Assembly: GCA_017432325.1 (NCBI GenBank)
Contig: JAFRJJ010000012.1
Coordinates: forward strand, 1-43,569
DNA length: 43,569 nt
Source of the DNA: Solobacterium sp.
Lineage (GTDB): Bacteria; Bacillota_I; Bacilli_A; Erysipelotrichales; Erysipelotrichaceae
Direction: 5' to 3'
Positions 17,130 to 26,475 of the stretch are shown here, piece by piece. Below the pieces are notes generated by a model. That model ran no database searches, was not told where the DNA came from, and saw nothing but the letters and a program-made list of their open reading frames with translations. Made by a program: the position numbers and the translations under genes. Numbering within the stretch: position 1 is the stretch's first letter; the number at the start of each line of letters is the position of its first letter.

Positions 17130-18344
17130 ATGAAAGTCAAAAAGAAACTGCTGCTGATATGTCTTTCGATCATGACTGTTTTCAGCATGTCCTGTTCTTC
17201 ACCGGAACGGAAATATGACCGTTATCTGGATCTCAAGCCATATGAAACAGCATTGAAGGAACTGATCAGGGCGAACAGAGAAGGCAGGAAGAACAATGAT
17301 CCTGTCCTGAAGAAATATCCTTATTATGCAAAGAGCACCAGCTATGACAAAAGTCCGGGCACTTCCGGCGGAGGCTGGTCTGCTTACCATGCGTATTCGT
17401 TTTATGAAAGCGGACAGCTGAAAACAGATATGCTTTATACAGAAAGCAGGTATCTGAAACGCCGCAGGCTGGAATATGCGGCAGAGTATTATGAATCCGG
17501 AAACATCAAAACCTACAGTGTTTTCAGTACCAGCAATGCTGAGATCAGGGAATACCGTGATAGAAAACACTATCTGGAAACACCGGCGGATATTCAATAC
17601 GCGATCAATATTTACCTTCGGCCGGATGACCCGTTTGAAATTGAAAGACAGCTGCCCCCTGGCCACAACAGCATTCTCCGAACAACAGAGATCTGGGAAG
17701 GCGGGAAATATGTTACGGAATTCGATGAAAACGGGCTCGTCGTTTCTTTTGAAGCGGTGTCCGCATCTGCGATCGAACCGATCATGGAACAGGAACAGGA
17801 CGGGGAGATCCGGACAGTCCGCTATGGGTACAAACGTGAGTATTTATCCGGAGAGAAACGGATGCAGTTCCGTGAGCAGATCTCAAAGAACGGCAGGCTG
17901 CTCACACGTTCGGACCAGGAATATAAGACGATGGATCCGCCTCATGTCATACACAGATATGATTATCAATATGACGATGACGGGAAACTCTGCGGGTATC
18001 GCTTTCTGATCGGTGAAGATGAATCCGATCCTTATGAGACGGTTGAATTCCATGTCAATGACAGAGGACAGCTGCTGGATCATACCAGGGAAGATGCATT
18101 CGCAAGATCGTTCTTTACAAACTTTTATTACGATTCTGATGGTTATCTGATCAGAGCGGAAGGTCACAGAAATAATGATTATGAACTGCTGTTCGAATAT
18201 GATGCAGATCACAGACTGCTGAAGGCATATGACAACGGCGGGAAAGTGATCGAATTCTCATATGATGAAGAAGGAAGAAAGAAAACAAGATCATTTATCA
18301 TTGATGGTACATGTTATTTGCTTGATGAATATGTTTATGAGTGA
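17130..18344 (+). CDS. lipoprotein with MORN/YD-type repeats
   Basis: A 404-residue predicted lipoprotein. Residues 1-22 form a signal peptide ending in a lipobox-like SMSC, so the mature protein would be anchored on the outer face of the membrane. The body carries short repeats of the form YESGQLKTDMLY and YYESGNIKTYSVF, like MORN_2/YwqK proteins. Later come YD-type repeats (YDDDGKLCGYRF, YDSDGYLIRAEG, YDADHRLLKAYDNGGKVIEFSYDEEGRKKTR). Such repeats build beta-sheet surfaces, and no enzyme motif is present. ACACGGAG lies before the ATG. The next gene, a broken phosphoesterase, begins 20 bases after the stop. Its role is unknown. Confidence 0.8.
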   Translation: MKVKKKLLLICLSIMTVFSMSCSSPERKYDRYLDLKPYETALKELIRANREGRKNNDPVLKKYPYYAKSTSYDKSPGTSGGGWSAYHAYSFYESGQLKTDMLYTESRYLKRRRLEYAAEYYESGNIKTYSVFSTSNAEIREYRDRKHYLETPADIQYAINIYLRPDDPFEIERQLPPGHNSILRTTEIWEGGKYVTEFDENGLVVSFEAVSASAIEPIMEQEQDGEIRTVRYGYKREYLSGEKRMQFREQISKNGRLLTRSDQEYKTMDPPHVIHRYDYQYDDDGKLCGYRFLIGEDESDPYETVEFHVNDRGQLLDHTREDAFARSFFTNFYYDSDGYLIRAEGHRNNDYELLFEYDADHRLLKAYDNGGKVIEFSYDEEGRKKTRSFIIDGTCYLLDEYVYE

Positions 18345-18364
18345 TTGCAGAGTATAATACGCAT

Positions 18365-19466
18365 ATGGATACTTTGCATTACATAAAATGGTTTTTCTGG
18401 GCGGCAGCCATGTTTGCGCTGCTGCAGGCTGTACAGATCCCTGTCAGAAAAACAAACAGTCATCTGCTGAAACTGTTTGTATGGGTCATAAAAGCTGGTC
18501 TTAATGATCGCACTGGCGTTTGCGCTGATCGCTTTTGCGGCACCGGTATTCTGGCGTCACGGCTATCCTTTTGCGGCACTTTATATCGCGCTTCTGGCAG
18601 ATGTTCTGTGTGATCCGCTGAAGGCGGTTCTGTATGGCTTCAGGAAGAAAACAGATCAGAAGATCTCACTTCTGCTCAGTCTGCTGTCCATGGCAGCAGT
18701 GCTGATCTACGGTACCGTCAACATGGAAAGAGTTGTACCTTCCCGCCACGTTTATACATCCGGCAAGCTGAAGCAGTCTTATACAGCCGTATTCATTTCC
18801 GATCTGCATATCGGTTCTTCACAGAGTGAAGCAGTCGTAGAAAAAGCCTTCAATGAGATCCGGGAGCTCCATCCTGACTTCATTATGCTTGGCGGAGATA
18901 TCAGTGATGAACAAAGTGAAAATGAAGAAATGAAATGGACGTATGCGCAGTTCGGGAAGATGGGTGTACCGGTCTACTATATTTACGGAAATCATGACCG
19001 TCAGCCTCGGTCTGCCTATATGTACGGTCCGACTTATTCCAGAGATGAACTGGCCAATATGATCACAGACAACGGCCTGATCATCCTGCAGGATGAACTC
19101 GTAAAGATCGGGGACGATCTGTATCTGCTGGGAAGAGAAGATACAAGCGAGTACACAAGAAAGAATGTCACCGAGCTGTAAAAGGCACCGGAAGATGCCT
19201 ATGTGCTTGTTGTCGACCACTCTCCATATGAGGATGAAGAAATCATCGCCTATGGGGCAGACCTGCAGATCTCCGGACATACCCATGCCGGACAGTTCTT
19301 CCCGTTAAGGATGATCTACGACATGCTCAATTACCATGCGTATGGTGATTATCAGATCGGAAACACCAATCTGCTGGTCTCGGCAGGGATCTCGGGCTGG
19401 GGTTATCCGTTCAGGAATGAAGCACATACCAGTTATGATGTGATTGAACTGAGACCTGCTGAATAA
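18365..19466 (+). pseudogene. membrane-anchored metallophosphoesterase, disrupted
   Basis: Three open pieces together encode one calcineurin-like phosphoesterase of about 366 residues. The N-terminal piece (from the ATG at 18365) gives the first membrane helix. Two to three more helices and the catalytic domain follow in the next frame: SDLHIGSS (metal ligands D, H), GGDISDEQ, YGNHDRQ, then VDHSPYE and SGHTHAGQFFP. Two lesions are present: an extra base near 18502 (CTTAATG where CTTATG would keep the frame), and an in-frame TAA at 19179-19181, possibly from CAA. All family motifs survive, so decay is recent or the lesions are sequencing errors. TATAAT lies at 18353-18358, exactly 6 bases before the ATG, and there is no ribosome binding site. 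Confidence 0.8.
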
Positions 19467-19533
19467 ATATAGCTATGGAGGACCTTGCTGTTTGGTGAGG
19501 TCTTTTCATATGCACGGAAAAGCATAAAGAAAA

Positions 19534-19557
19534 AAACTGAACGGATTCAGTTTCTTT
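19534..19557. terminator. bidirectional terminator
   Basis: AAACTGAA (19534-19541) and TTCAGTTT (19546-19553) flank a 4-base loop, with an A-run before and Ts after. It serves the phosphoesterase region and the convergent YoaK-type gene. Confidence 0.8.
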
Positions 19558-20224
19558 CAGTTACGATAGCAGACGCAGCCAGCAGCAGGGCACAGGTGAC
19601 CCAGATCGTTCTTTCTCCGATGTATCTTGCCAGGATCGCCGCAAATACGGCGCCTAACAGGAAACCGAGAAGGATCATCGTATACTGTTTTGCCCGTTTT
19701 AGATTCTCAGGCCGTTTCAGGACAAGCCCCATATAGTAATTCTCTGCACAGGAACGCATGTTTCCGCTGGCAAATACGGAAGAATAGGTTGCTTTGTCAT
19801 CCAGTTTCCGGAAACAGCAGTACTGCAGGGCTGCTGTAAATGAGATCAGTGAGTTCGGCACAAGATTGATCGTTGAATCCGGGATTAGGCCCACCACAAG
19901 CAGAAGGACCGTTTCCGCCCAGAGGATATAACGCTTCCACCGGACATCGCGTATCTCATGGTCAGGCTCTTTCAGAATGACGTGGAAGAGATGTTCTGCC
20001 GCGAAGATCCCGAGCCAGAAACCGATGATCGGAACGATGGATTTGACGAACAGTGTCCTGTCCAGATTGACCACGCCAAGACCGAGCTTGATAAAGTTGC
20101 CGGTCTGTCCGTTGGCAAATACGCCTCCCCGCACAACATAGGAATACCCGTCCATCATTCCTCCGATGAAGATCATCAGAACACTGAAATATATCGTCTC
20201 AGCAACATTTTTCTTAACTGTCAT
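19547..20224 (-). CDS. YoaK family (DUF1275) membrane protein
   Basis: A 225-residue integral membrane protein of the DUF1275/YoaK family. Six hydrophobic segments are visible. The N-terminal signature GGMMDGYSYVVRGGVFANGQTGNFIKLGLGV matches the family, where the G-F-x-N-x-Q-T-G-N element is the most conserved part. A second family block is TYSSVFASGNMRSCAENYYMGL. GGAGG precedes the ATG by 8 bases. Members have no established function, and transport has been suggested. It lies between two genes unrelated to it and has its own terminator. Confidence 0.87.
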   Translation of the reverse strand: MTVKKNVAETIYFSVLMIFIGGMMDGYSYVVRGGVFANGQTGNFIKLGLGVVNLDRTLFVKSIVPIIGFWLGIFAAEHLFHVILKEPDHEIRDVRWKRYILWAETVLLLVVGLIPDSTINLVPNSLISFTAALQYCCFRKLDDKATYSSVFASGNMRSCAENYYMGLVLKRPENLKRAKQYTMILLGFLLGAVFAAILARYIGERTIWVTCALLLAASAIVTERN

Positions 20225-20328
20225 AAGTCATCCTCCACCGTCATTTATATTGGACGGATCTCTATGTTTTTTACAGCCGCCACTATTTTATAACTTTATC
20301 GGACACAGACTGAAGCAGTATCCGAAAA

Positions 20329-20364
20329 GAAAAAACGCGCTGAGGATATTGCCTGTTCAGTGCG
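20329..20364 (-). terminator. terminator of decarboxylase gene
   Basis: On the minus strand CGCACTGA (20364-20357) and TCAGCGCG (20343-20336) form an 8-base stem with one mismatch, followed by TTTTTTCTTTT. It lies just after the decarboxylase stop. Confidence 0.55.
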
Positions 20365-20375
20365 TGATACAGTGA

Positions 20376-21839
20376 TTATTTCTTTGAACTGACGACTGTC
20401 AATGTTTCCATTGTTTCATCGGAAAGTCCGTGTATATATCCTCCCGACGACCGGATCTGTTTCAGATAGTCCAGTATTTCAGCAGTGAATATCTCACCCG
20501 GCCGGATCACCGGGATCCCCGGAGGATATGGAGCGATCATTTCAGCGCTGATACATCCCTGTGCTTCTTCCCAGGGGATGATCTTTTTCTTTGCGAAGAA
20601 AGCATCCCTGGGTGACATAACGTATTCAGCCTGATGAGGAACCTTGCATGTTCCGGAAAGCGGTATTCCGTCTGAATGCTGTGCAGCGATATCACTTAAC
20701 GCGGACACAAGCGTCTCAATATCTTCCTGCGTATTTGCGTTTGACACAATGGCAATGATATTTCTGCTGTCTGCCATTTCAACTTCGATATTGTGGTCAT
20801 CAAGCAGAATGGATTTGAGTTCGAATCCCGTCAGGCCCAGCTGTAAAGCGCTGATGATAAGCCTTGTTTCATCGATGCGGAATACTGATCCTGTTCCTTC
20901 AAGGTCCCGTCCGGCACATTTCAGTCCGGGTATGGAGTTGATCCTGTTCCTTGCAGTACAGGCTAGCTCCAATGCGTTTTCAGCCATTTCTGTTCCATGC
21001 AGGGCCAGATCTCTTCTGGCTGTGTCGATGGATGTCATCAGGATATACGACGGACTGCTGCTCTGTACGATCTGCAGGCTTCTTTTCAGCAGTTCAATAT
21101 CCACAGAACTGCTTTTGACATGCAGAAGGGAACTCTGCGTCAAAGCGCCGGCAGTCTTGTGCAGGCTCTGTACGCACATATCCGCGCCGCATGCCAGCGC
21201 TCCTTGAGGAAGCTTTTCGGAAAAGTAACAGTGCGGTCCATGTGCTTCATCCACCAGCAGAAGCGCACCGTGTCTGCGGCATATCTCCGCCAGCGCACGG
21301 ATGTCAGAAACGATCCCGTAATAGTCGGGGCTTGTTACGAGCAGTGCCCTGCAGTCAGGATACTTCTCAAACAGCCGCCCTGCCTCAGCAGGGGAGATGC
21401 CTCCGGGGATATCCCATTCATCGATCGTCTCAGGCATGATATAAACAGGTTCCGCTCCGCTCAGGATCAGCGCGTTGTACACAGATTTGTGACAGTTCCC
21501 GGCGATCATGATCTTTTCCCCGGGTCTGACCGCAGACAGCACCATTGCTTCATTGCCGCAGGTACTGCCGTTGACCAGGAAAAATGTCTGATCTGCTCCC
21601 CAGAGAGCTGCCGCAAGTTCCTGTGCTTCCTTGATCGCGCTGACCGGACAGTGAAGGTCATCTGTGACCACTGTTTCCGTGATGTCGATCTTGAAAATAT
21701 TGTCACCTGCAAATGATCTGAAGCCTGCTTCGACACCGTTCTCATAACGGTGCCCGGGCACGCAGAAATAAGCAGGTCTCAGATCTGCATATTTCATGGC
21801 TGCTTCAAAGATGGGTGCTCTGTTCTGGTCACGGTTCAT
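20376..21839 (-). CDS. Orn/Lys/Arg decarboxylase-type PLP enzyme
   Basis: A 487-residue fold type I PLP enzyme of the Orn/Lys/Arg decarboxylase major domain family (SpeA/YaaO/Cad-like short form). Diagnostic parts are FCVPGHRYENG, DITETVVTDDLHCPVSAIKEAQELAAALWGAD, the substrate-channel FLVNGSTCGNEAMV, VTSPDYYGIVSDI, the cofactor aspartate in LLVDEAHGPHC, and the PLP lysine K228 in SLHKTAGALTQSS. The C-terminal domain (about 400-487) contains APYPPGIPVIRPGE, typical of the family. It lacks the N-terminal wing domain of the large E. coli enzymes, like Bacillus SpeA. It probably decarboxylates arginine or lysine, which would support polyamine synthesis or acid tolerance. AGAGG lies 7 bases before the ATG. 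It is a single gene. Confidence 0.92.
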   Translation of the reverse strand: MNRDQNRAPIFEAAMKYADLRPAYFCVPGHRYENGVEAGFRSFAGDNIFKIDITETVVTDDLHCPVSAIKEAQELAAALWGADQTFFLVNGSTCGNEAMVLSAVRPGEKIMIAGNCHKSVYNALILSGAEPVYIMPETIDEWDIPGGISPAEAGRLFEKYPDCRALLVTSPDYYGIVSDIRALAEICRRHGALLLVDEAHGPHCYFSEKLPQGALACGADMCVQSLHKTAGALTQSSLLHVKSSSVDIELLKRSLQIVQSSSPSYILMTSIDTARRDLALHGTEMAENALELACTARNRINSIPGLKCAGRDLEGTGSVFRIDETRLIISALQLGLTGFELKSILLDDHNIEVEMADSRNIIAIVSNANTQEDIETLVSALSDIAAQHSDGIPLSGTCKVPHQAEYVMSPRDAFFAKKKIIPWEEAQGCISAEMIAPYPPGIPVIRPGEIFTAEILDYLKQIRSSGGYIHGLSDETMETLTVVSSKK

Positions 21840-21979
21840 GTCAAGGCCTCTGATAGCCTTAACAGTATAACATGTCTGCGTCCGATGAATGAAAAGAATG
21901 GTCTTTTATGAAAACCCATACTGACGGTATAAAAAATAATATTATTTCAGTATTGATGGTGTCTTCAGTCTGTGTTTCA

Positions 21980-22002
21980 TTCCAAATATAATGACATTGG
22001 AA
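21980..22002. promoter_or_regulatory. dyad around the -10 of the XRE/MFS operon
   Basis: TTCCAA (21980-21985) and TTGGAA (21997-22002) are 11 bases apart, and a consensus TATAAT (21987-21992) lies between them. GTTTC (21974-21978) and GAAAC (22000-22004) extend the symmetry. This is a likely autoregulatory operator for the XRE protein. Confidence 0.55.
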
Positions 22003-22024
22003 ACAGACAAAGGAGGCACTGAAT

Positions 22025-23098
22025 ATGAAACTGATGCTTGCTGAAAATATCCGCATGTTCCGGAAACAGCGGAAACTGACACAGGAGAAACTGGCCGAAG
22101 CGCTTGGCGTAACGGTAGGCGCAGTATATAAATGGGAATCCGGATTATCGCAGCCTGAACTGAATCTGGTTGCGGAGATGGCAGATTTCTTTGACACGTC
22201 CGTGGATGTGCTGCTTGGCTACAGGATGAAGGACAACAATCTGGACTCCGCCATGGAACGGATCATCACGTACTGCCGGACGATGGATCCGGAAGCACTG
22301 ACAGAAGCGGAAAAAACATTAGGAAGATATCCCAATTCATTTAAAGCGGTATATGCCTGCGCGGAGATCTATCTTGTCTTCGGGGCAGGCAGTCATGATG
22401 CCGGTCAGCTCAGGAGAGCACTGGAACTGCTGGAACGTTCAAAGGTACTGCTTCCCCAGAATACGGATCCGCGCATCAGCGAAGCAACGATCAGCGGAGA
22501 TATATCGACTGCGTTTCTTCTGCTCGGAGAGACAGAAAAAAGCATTGAACTTCTGAAACAGAATAATGCCGGCGGTATGTTCAGCGAAAACATCGGAGCC
22601 CTTCTGACAGTCTTCAAAAACGATCCGGAACAGGCTGCACCGTTTTTGTCGGAAGGACTGATGATCTGCATATCCGGCCTGCTTACTGCGGTCTTCGGTT
22701 ATGTATTTTTGTTCCGGTCCAGGAATGACTGGAAACAGGCAATGAATATCCTTACCTGGGGACTGGATTTTCTGGCCGGACTGAAAACAGAAGATAAACC
22801 AGATGTACTGGAAAAAACACAGGCGGAAATGCTTGCACTGGCTTCATATGTGCAGATGAAGCTTGGCAGGCAGGCAGAAGCACAGGAGTCCCTCAGACAG
22901 GCAAAGGCACTTGCTGTACATTTTGATTCCATGCCTGATTACACAGTGAAAACAATGCAGTTTATTGACCGCAGTGATCAGCCGGTCATCTTCGATATAT
23001 TCGGTTCGACTGCTTCCGACAGCATAGGCCGTCTGATCGGCCTTCTGGATGATCGGAAATTATCCGAACAGTGGAAGGAGCTGGAAGAACATGAGTGA
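22025..23098 (+). CDS. XRE family regulator with long helical C-terminal domain
   Basis: A 357-residue regulator. The N-terminal HTH_3 domain (residues 4-62: LAENIRMFRKQRKLTQEKLAEALGVTVGAVYKWESGLSQPELNLVAEMADFFDTSVDVLLGY) is textbook. The remaining 290 residues form TPR-like helical pairs (for example ALELLERSKVLLPQ, DISTAFLLLGETEKSIELLKQ, ALASYVQMKLGRQAEAQESLRQAKAL). In this class the TPR-like part senses a ligand or peptide. AAAGGAGG precedes the ATG. The last codons overlap the MFS gene by 8 bases, so regulator and transporter are translated together. A dyad spans its -10. The likely job is ligand-controlled expression of the exporter, which is inferred from the arrangement. Confidence 0.85.
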   Translation: MKLMLAENIRMFRKQRKLTQEKLAEALGVTVGAVYKWESGLSQPELNLVAEMADFFDTSVDVLLGYRMKDNNLDSAMERIITYCRTMDPEALTEAEKTLGRYPNSFKAVYACAEIYLVFGAGSHDAGQLRRALELLERSKVLLPQNTDPRISEATISGDISTAFLLLGETEKSIELLKQNNAGGMFSENIGALLTVFKNDPEQAAPFLSEGLMICISGLLTAVFGYVFLFRSRNDWKQAMNILTWGLDFLAGLKTEDKPDVLEKTQAEMLALASYVQMKLGRQAEAQESLRQAKALAVHFDSMPDYTVKTMQFIDRSDQPVIFDIFGSTASDSIGRLIGLLDDRKLSEQWKELEEHE

Positions 23099-24392
23099 AA
23101 CGATCCATAAAGACAATGTCTTCCGGAACAGGAACTTCCGTCTTGTCTTCTTCGGGGCATTGGTATCCGAGCTTGGAGCGATCCTGTACAGTTTCGCCGT
23201 CAGCTTCTATATTCTGGACATCAGCCGCAACAACGCGTTCCTGCAGGGTCTGTATCTGGCATTGTGCAGTATCGCGATGCTGGTGCTGACACCGGTTGGC
23301 GGTGTGCTGGGAGACCGCATGAGCAAAGCCAGAATCATGTATCTCTGTGATTATCTGAAGGGCGGAATGATCCTGCTGGCCACAGGTCTGATGGGACTGT
23401 TTCCGGAATCTTCACAGCAGCTTGTGATCCTCTTTGTACTGGGGATCCTGGCAAATATGGTCAGCGGTATCTTCAATCCTGCAGCAGGCGCGCTCTTTCC
23501 GCATATCGTATGGGAGGACCAGCTTCAGCAGGCAAACTCATACTTCACGATGAAAAACGCGCTTGAGAACATCTTCGGCATCATTCTTGCCGGCGTCCTG
23601 TACGCAGCCATGCCGGTCCGCGCATTGTTCGCGTTTGTAGGACTCTGCTACATTGCGTCCGGAATTTCGGAAATGCTTATACGTTACGAGTTTCATCCTT
23701 CCGCTGACCGTCTGACACTGAAGCTTGCGTTATCCGACATGGCAGACGGGATCAATTACCTCAGAACAAAGAAAGCGATCCTGACACTTCTGATCGCGAC
23801 GCTGTTCATCAATTTCTTCTTTTCGCCGGTGACAGGAAACTTTCTCCCGTTCTTCATCAAAACAGATCTGGCAGGAGCGCCGCATTATCTGCTGGACGAT
23901 CTGCTGACACCGGAACAATGGTCATCTCTGTTCTTCGCATCTTTCGGAGTCAGTTCACTTCTGGGAGCGGCAGTCCTGAGCGGACGGCCGCAGAGCGATA
24001 AATGCGGCAGGAAAGTATCCCTGCTCCTGTGTGCGGTGGCTGCTGTTATGGTCTGCATAACAGGCTGTTATCTGATCTTTGTGGACCGCGGCACACAGAT
24101 CAGTTACTTCCTGATCGCGTTCAGCCTGGGATTCTTCGCGATCGGTATCCTGATCACAAACACAAATATTCCCATCAATACGACTATCATGCGCATCGTT
24201 GACAGGGATAAGCTGAGCAAGGTCAGCAGTATCATCAGTATCGGGTCTCAGGGAATGATCCCCATTGCCTCAGTGCTTGCAGGCATCATCCTGAGAGCGT
24301 TTGGAAGTACCGCGCTTCTAGCCTTCTGCACGCTGGGCTTTACAGTCACTGCTGTTGTGCTGCTGCTGAATCCGCAGATCAAAGAACTGTAA
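23091..24392 (+). CDS. MFS transporter, probable efflux pump
   Basis: A 433-residue major facilitator with about 12 membrane helices. The N-terminal NFRLVFFGALVSELGAILYSFAVSFYILD and the loop 2-3 motif GVLGDRMSKARIM (the MFS G-x-L-D-R-x-G-R/K element) resemble the macrolide/multidrug efflux group that contains MefA-like proteins. A second short loop (GRPQSDKCGRKVS) sits between helices 8 and 9. I start at the ATG at 23091, preceded by AAGGAGCTGG. A longer reading from 23049 lies within the regulator gene and lacks a signal. The 8-base overlap with the XRE regulator indicates a two-gene operon. The exported compound is not shown by the sequence. Confidence 0.88.
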   Translation: MSETIHKDNVFRNRNFRLVFFGALVSELGAILYSFAVSFYILDISRNNAFLQGLYLALCSIAMLVLTPVGGVLGDRMSKARIMYLCDYLKGGMILLATGLMGLFPESSQQLVILFVLGILANMVSGIFNPAAGALFPHIVWEDQLQQANSYFTMKNALENIFGIILAGVLYAAMPVRALFAFVGLCYIASGISEMLIRYEFHPSADRLTLKLALSDMADGINYLRTKKAILTLLIATLFINFFFSPVTGNFLPFFIKTDLAGAPHYLLDDLLTPEQWSSLFFASFGVSSLLGAAVLSGRPQSDKCGRKVSLLLCAVAAVMVCITGCYLIFVDRGTQISYFLIAFSLGFFAIGILITNTNIPINTTIMRIVDRDKLSKVSSIISIGSQGMIPIASVLAGIILRAFGSTALLAFCTLGFTVTAVVLLLNPQIKEL

Positions 24393-24401
24393 ATGAATCA
24401 G

Positions 24402-24430
24402 TGCCGGTTTATGAAGAGCCGGCATTTTCT
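24402..24430 (+). terminator. terminator of XRE/MFS operon
   Basis: TGCCGG (24402-24407) pairs with CCGGCA (24419-24424), followed by TTTTCTTT. Confidence 0.75.
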
Positions 24431-24530
24431 TTGGGAATGTATTTCTGCCGGATATGTGATATATTGCGTTTGCTGAAGAATGACGATTGCAGATATTTAG
24501 CAGTCAAAAAGAATCTGATACGGGGAAGCT

Positions 24531-24947
24531 ATGATGAGATTTGAACATACCAACAGACATGGATTTCTGCTTGGATTCATTGATTTTTTCACAGCAGGAT
24601 TATTCTTTGTCGTATATATGAAGCTTGACCTGCAGGATGAGCTGGATGAGATCCTCGGCAGGAAAACGCAGCGCTATTACGTTGCCTATCTGGTCGGTAT
24701 CCCGACATTGTTTATTTATACACTGGTGTGGATGGCAAGGATCTCCGAGGAACTGAAGGAGAAAGCGATCGAACTGGGGATACCCGGCAAACACACATCG
24801 TTCAGGCATATGTTCGGATGGAATACACTGGGAATGCTGGTGCTGGTCGGTCCGATGGTCGCCACACACAGGTTTTTCAATACATTGAATCAGGTCGAAA
24901 AGGAATTGAACAGAAGGAACGGATATTCTGAAAGGAACACAATATGA
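24531..24947 (+). CDS. DUF4234-like small membrane protein
   Basis: A 138-residue membrane protein with about three hydrophobic segments (GFLLGFIDFFTAGLFFVVYM, YVAYLVGIPTLFIYTLVWMARI, HMFGWNTLGMLVLVGPMVATH). The pattern of a short N-terminal helix after a charged start, W-M-A-R-I-S-E-E-L, and a C-terminal N-x-L-N-Q-V-E-K segment resembles DUF4234 proteins. GGGGAAGC precedes two adjacent ATG codons. The second (24534) is equally possible. Its stop overlaps the start of the GH4 gene by 4 bases, so the two are probably coupled, though a functional link is not obvious. Function unknown. Confidence 0.6.
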   Translation: MMRFEHTNRHGFLLGFIDFFTAGLFFVVYMKLDLQDELDEILGRKTQRYYVAYLVGIPTLFIYTLVWMARISEELKEKAIELGIPGKHTSFRHMFGWNTLGMLVLVGPMVATHRFFNTLNQVEKELNRRNGYSERNTI

Positions 24948-26386
24948 GGTACACGGAAAACGGGAAAGTTGAAAACATTCAGATCGCGTATATCGGCGGA
25001 GGATCCAGGGGCTGGGCATGGACATTCATGACAGACCTGGCCATGGAAGACAGGATCGGCGGGACGATCAGACTTTATGACATTGATGAACAGGCTGCCG
25101 GGCGCAATATGGTGATCGGCAATCATCTGATGTCACGTGAAGACACCAGAGGAGACTGGACATTTGAAGTCAGCACCAGCTTGAAAGACGCACTGACAGG
25201 AGCGGACTTTGTTGTGATCTCGATCCTCCCGGGAACATTCGATGAGATGGAATATGATGTTCATCTTCCGGAACGGCTGGGCATCTGGCAGTCGGTCGGA
25301 GACACAGCAGGACCCGGCGGGATGATCCGTGCGCTGCGCTCTATCCCCATGTTTGTTGAGATCGCGGAAGCGATCAAAGCATATTCCCCTGACGCATGGG
25401 TGATCAATTATACGAATCCGATGTCACTGCTCGTGAAAACACTGTATACGGTATTCCCTGATATCAAAGCGTTCGGGTGCTGCCATGAAGTATTCGGAAC
25501 ACAGAAGGTACTGAAGGGTATCTATGAACTCGAAACAGGTGATCCTGTTGAGGACTGGCATGAAGTCATGGTCAATGTCATCGGTATCAATCATTTCACA
25601 TGGTTTACGGAAGCTTCCTGCCACGGCAGGGATCTGTTCCCGATATACAGAAAATATATCGACGAGCATTATGAAGAAGGATATACACCCGGTATCGCGC
25701 CTCAGGATAAAGGCTGGATGGACGATGTATTCAAATGCGGTCACAGGGTCAAGATGGATCTGTTCAACAGGTATGAGGCCATTGCGGCTGCCGGTGACAG
25801 ACACCTGGCGGAATTCATGCCGGGAGACGAATACCTGAAGGATCCGGAAACTGCGCGGTCCTGGCTGTTCAGCCTGACGCCGGTCTCATGGCGCAAAGAG
25901 GACCTGAAGAGACGTCTTGCCCGCAGTGAACGGCTGCTGAAGGGTGAAGAAGAGATCCCGCTCGTATCTACGGGTGAAGAAGGGATCCTCCTGATCAAGG
26001 CACTGCTCGGACTGACCCGTGTCATATCCAACGTCAACATTCCCAATGATGCCCTGCAGATCCCGAATCTTCCGCAGGATGCGGTCGTGGAGACAAATGC
26101 CGTATTCTCTCATAACAGTGTACGGCCAGTTGCTGCAGGAAAACTGTCCGATGAACTGAAACAGCTGATCCTGCCGCATGTGGAAAACCATGAAAGGATC
26201 TACCGGGCAGCTGTTACGGCAATGGAACCGGGACATGCAGAGGAGTGCAGGAAACTTGTTGCCGAAGCATTTATGCATGATCCGCTGATCATTGGACATC
26301 ATCTCTCGGAAGAGGATATTCAGGCATTGGTCAATGATATGATCGATCATACATCTGCATATCTTCCGGAAGGCTGGAACCGTTAA
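24944..26386 (+). CDS. GH4 family glycosidase (alpha-glucosidase/alpha-galactosidase type)
   Basis: A 480-residue family 4 glycosidase, which cleaves glycosides by an NAD+- and metal-dependent oxidation-elimination mechanism in the cytoplasm. The N-terminal NAD loop reads AYIGGGSRGWAW (residues 15-26). TNP (157-159) is present, and the metal ligands are Cys180 and His181 of GCCHEVFG with His217 of GINHFTW. The R-A-L-R-S-I-P segment (129-135) is typical of the unphosphorylated alpha-galactosidase/alpha-glucosidase branch. The length fits AglA/MelA-type enzymes. GAAAGGAAC precedes the ATG. It overlaps DUF4234 upstream and ends in a terminator before the PTS operon, so it is a separate unit. The substrate linkage is not certain. 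Confidence 0.9.
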   Translation: MRYTENGKVENIQIAYIGGGSRGWAWTFMTDLAMEDRIGGTIRLYDIDEQAAGRNMVIGNHLMSREDTRGDWTFEVSTSLKDALTGADFVVISILPGTFDEMEYDVHLPERLGIWQSVGDTAGPGGMIRALRSIPMFVEIAEAIKAYSPDAWVINYTNPMSLLVKTLYTVFPDIKAFGCCHEVFGTQKVLKGIYELETGDPVEDWHEVMVNVIGINHFTWFTEASCHGRDLFPIYRKYIDEHYEEGYTPGIAPQDKGWMDDVFKCGHRVKMDLFNRYEAIAAAGDRHLAEFMPGDEYLKDPETARSWLFSLTPVSWRKEDLKRRLARSERLLKGEEEIPLVSTGEEGILLIKALLGLTRVISNVNIPNDALQIPNLPQDAVVETNAVFSHNSVRPVAAGKLSDELKQLILPHVENHERIYRAAVTAMEPGHAEECRKLVAEAFMHDPLIIGHHLSEEDIQALVNDMIDHTSAYLPEGWNR

Positions 26387-26405
26387 AATAGAAATCAGTC
26401 ATACG

Positions 26406-26436
26406 ATCTGCTTTCAGAAATGGAGGCAGATTTTTT
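26406..26436 (+). terminator. terminator of GH4 gene
   Basis: ATCTGC (26406-26411) pairs with GCAGAT (26426-26431), followed by a run of six Ts that separates the GH4 gene from the mannose-family PTS operon. Confidence 0.75.
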
Positions 26437-26475
26437 AGTTTTGTTTCCGGCAGGGGGCAGACACCTTCTGAAATA

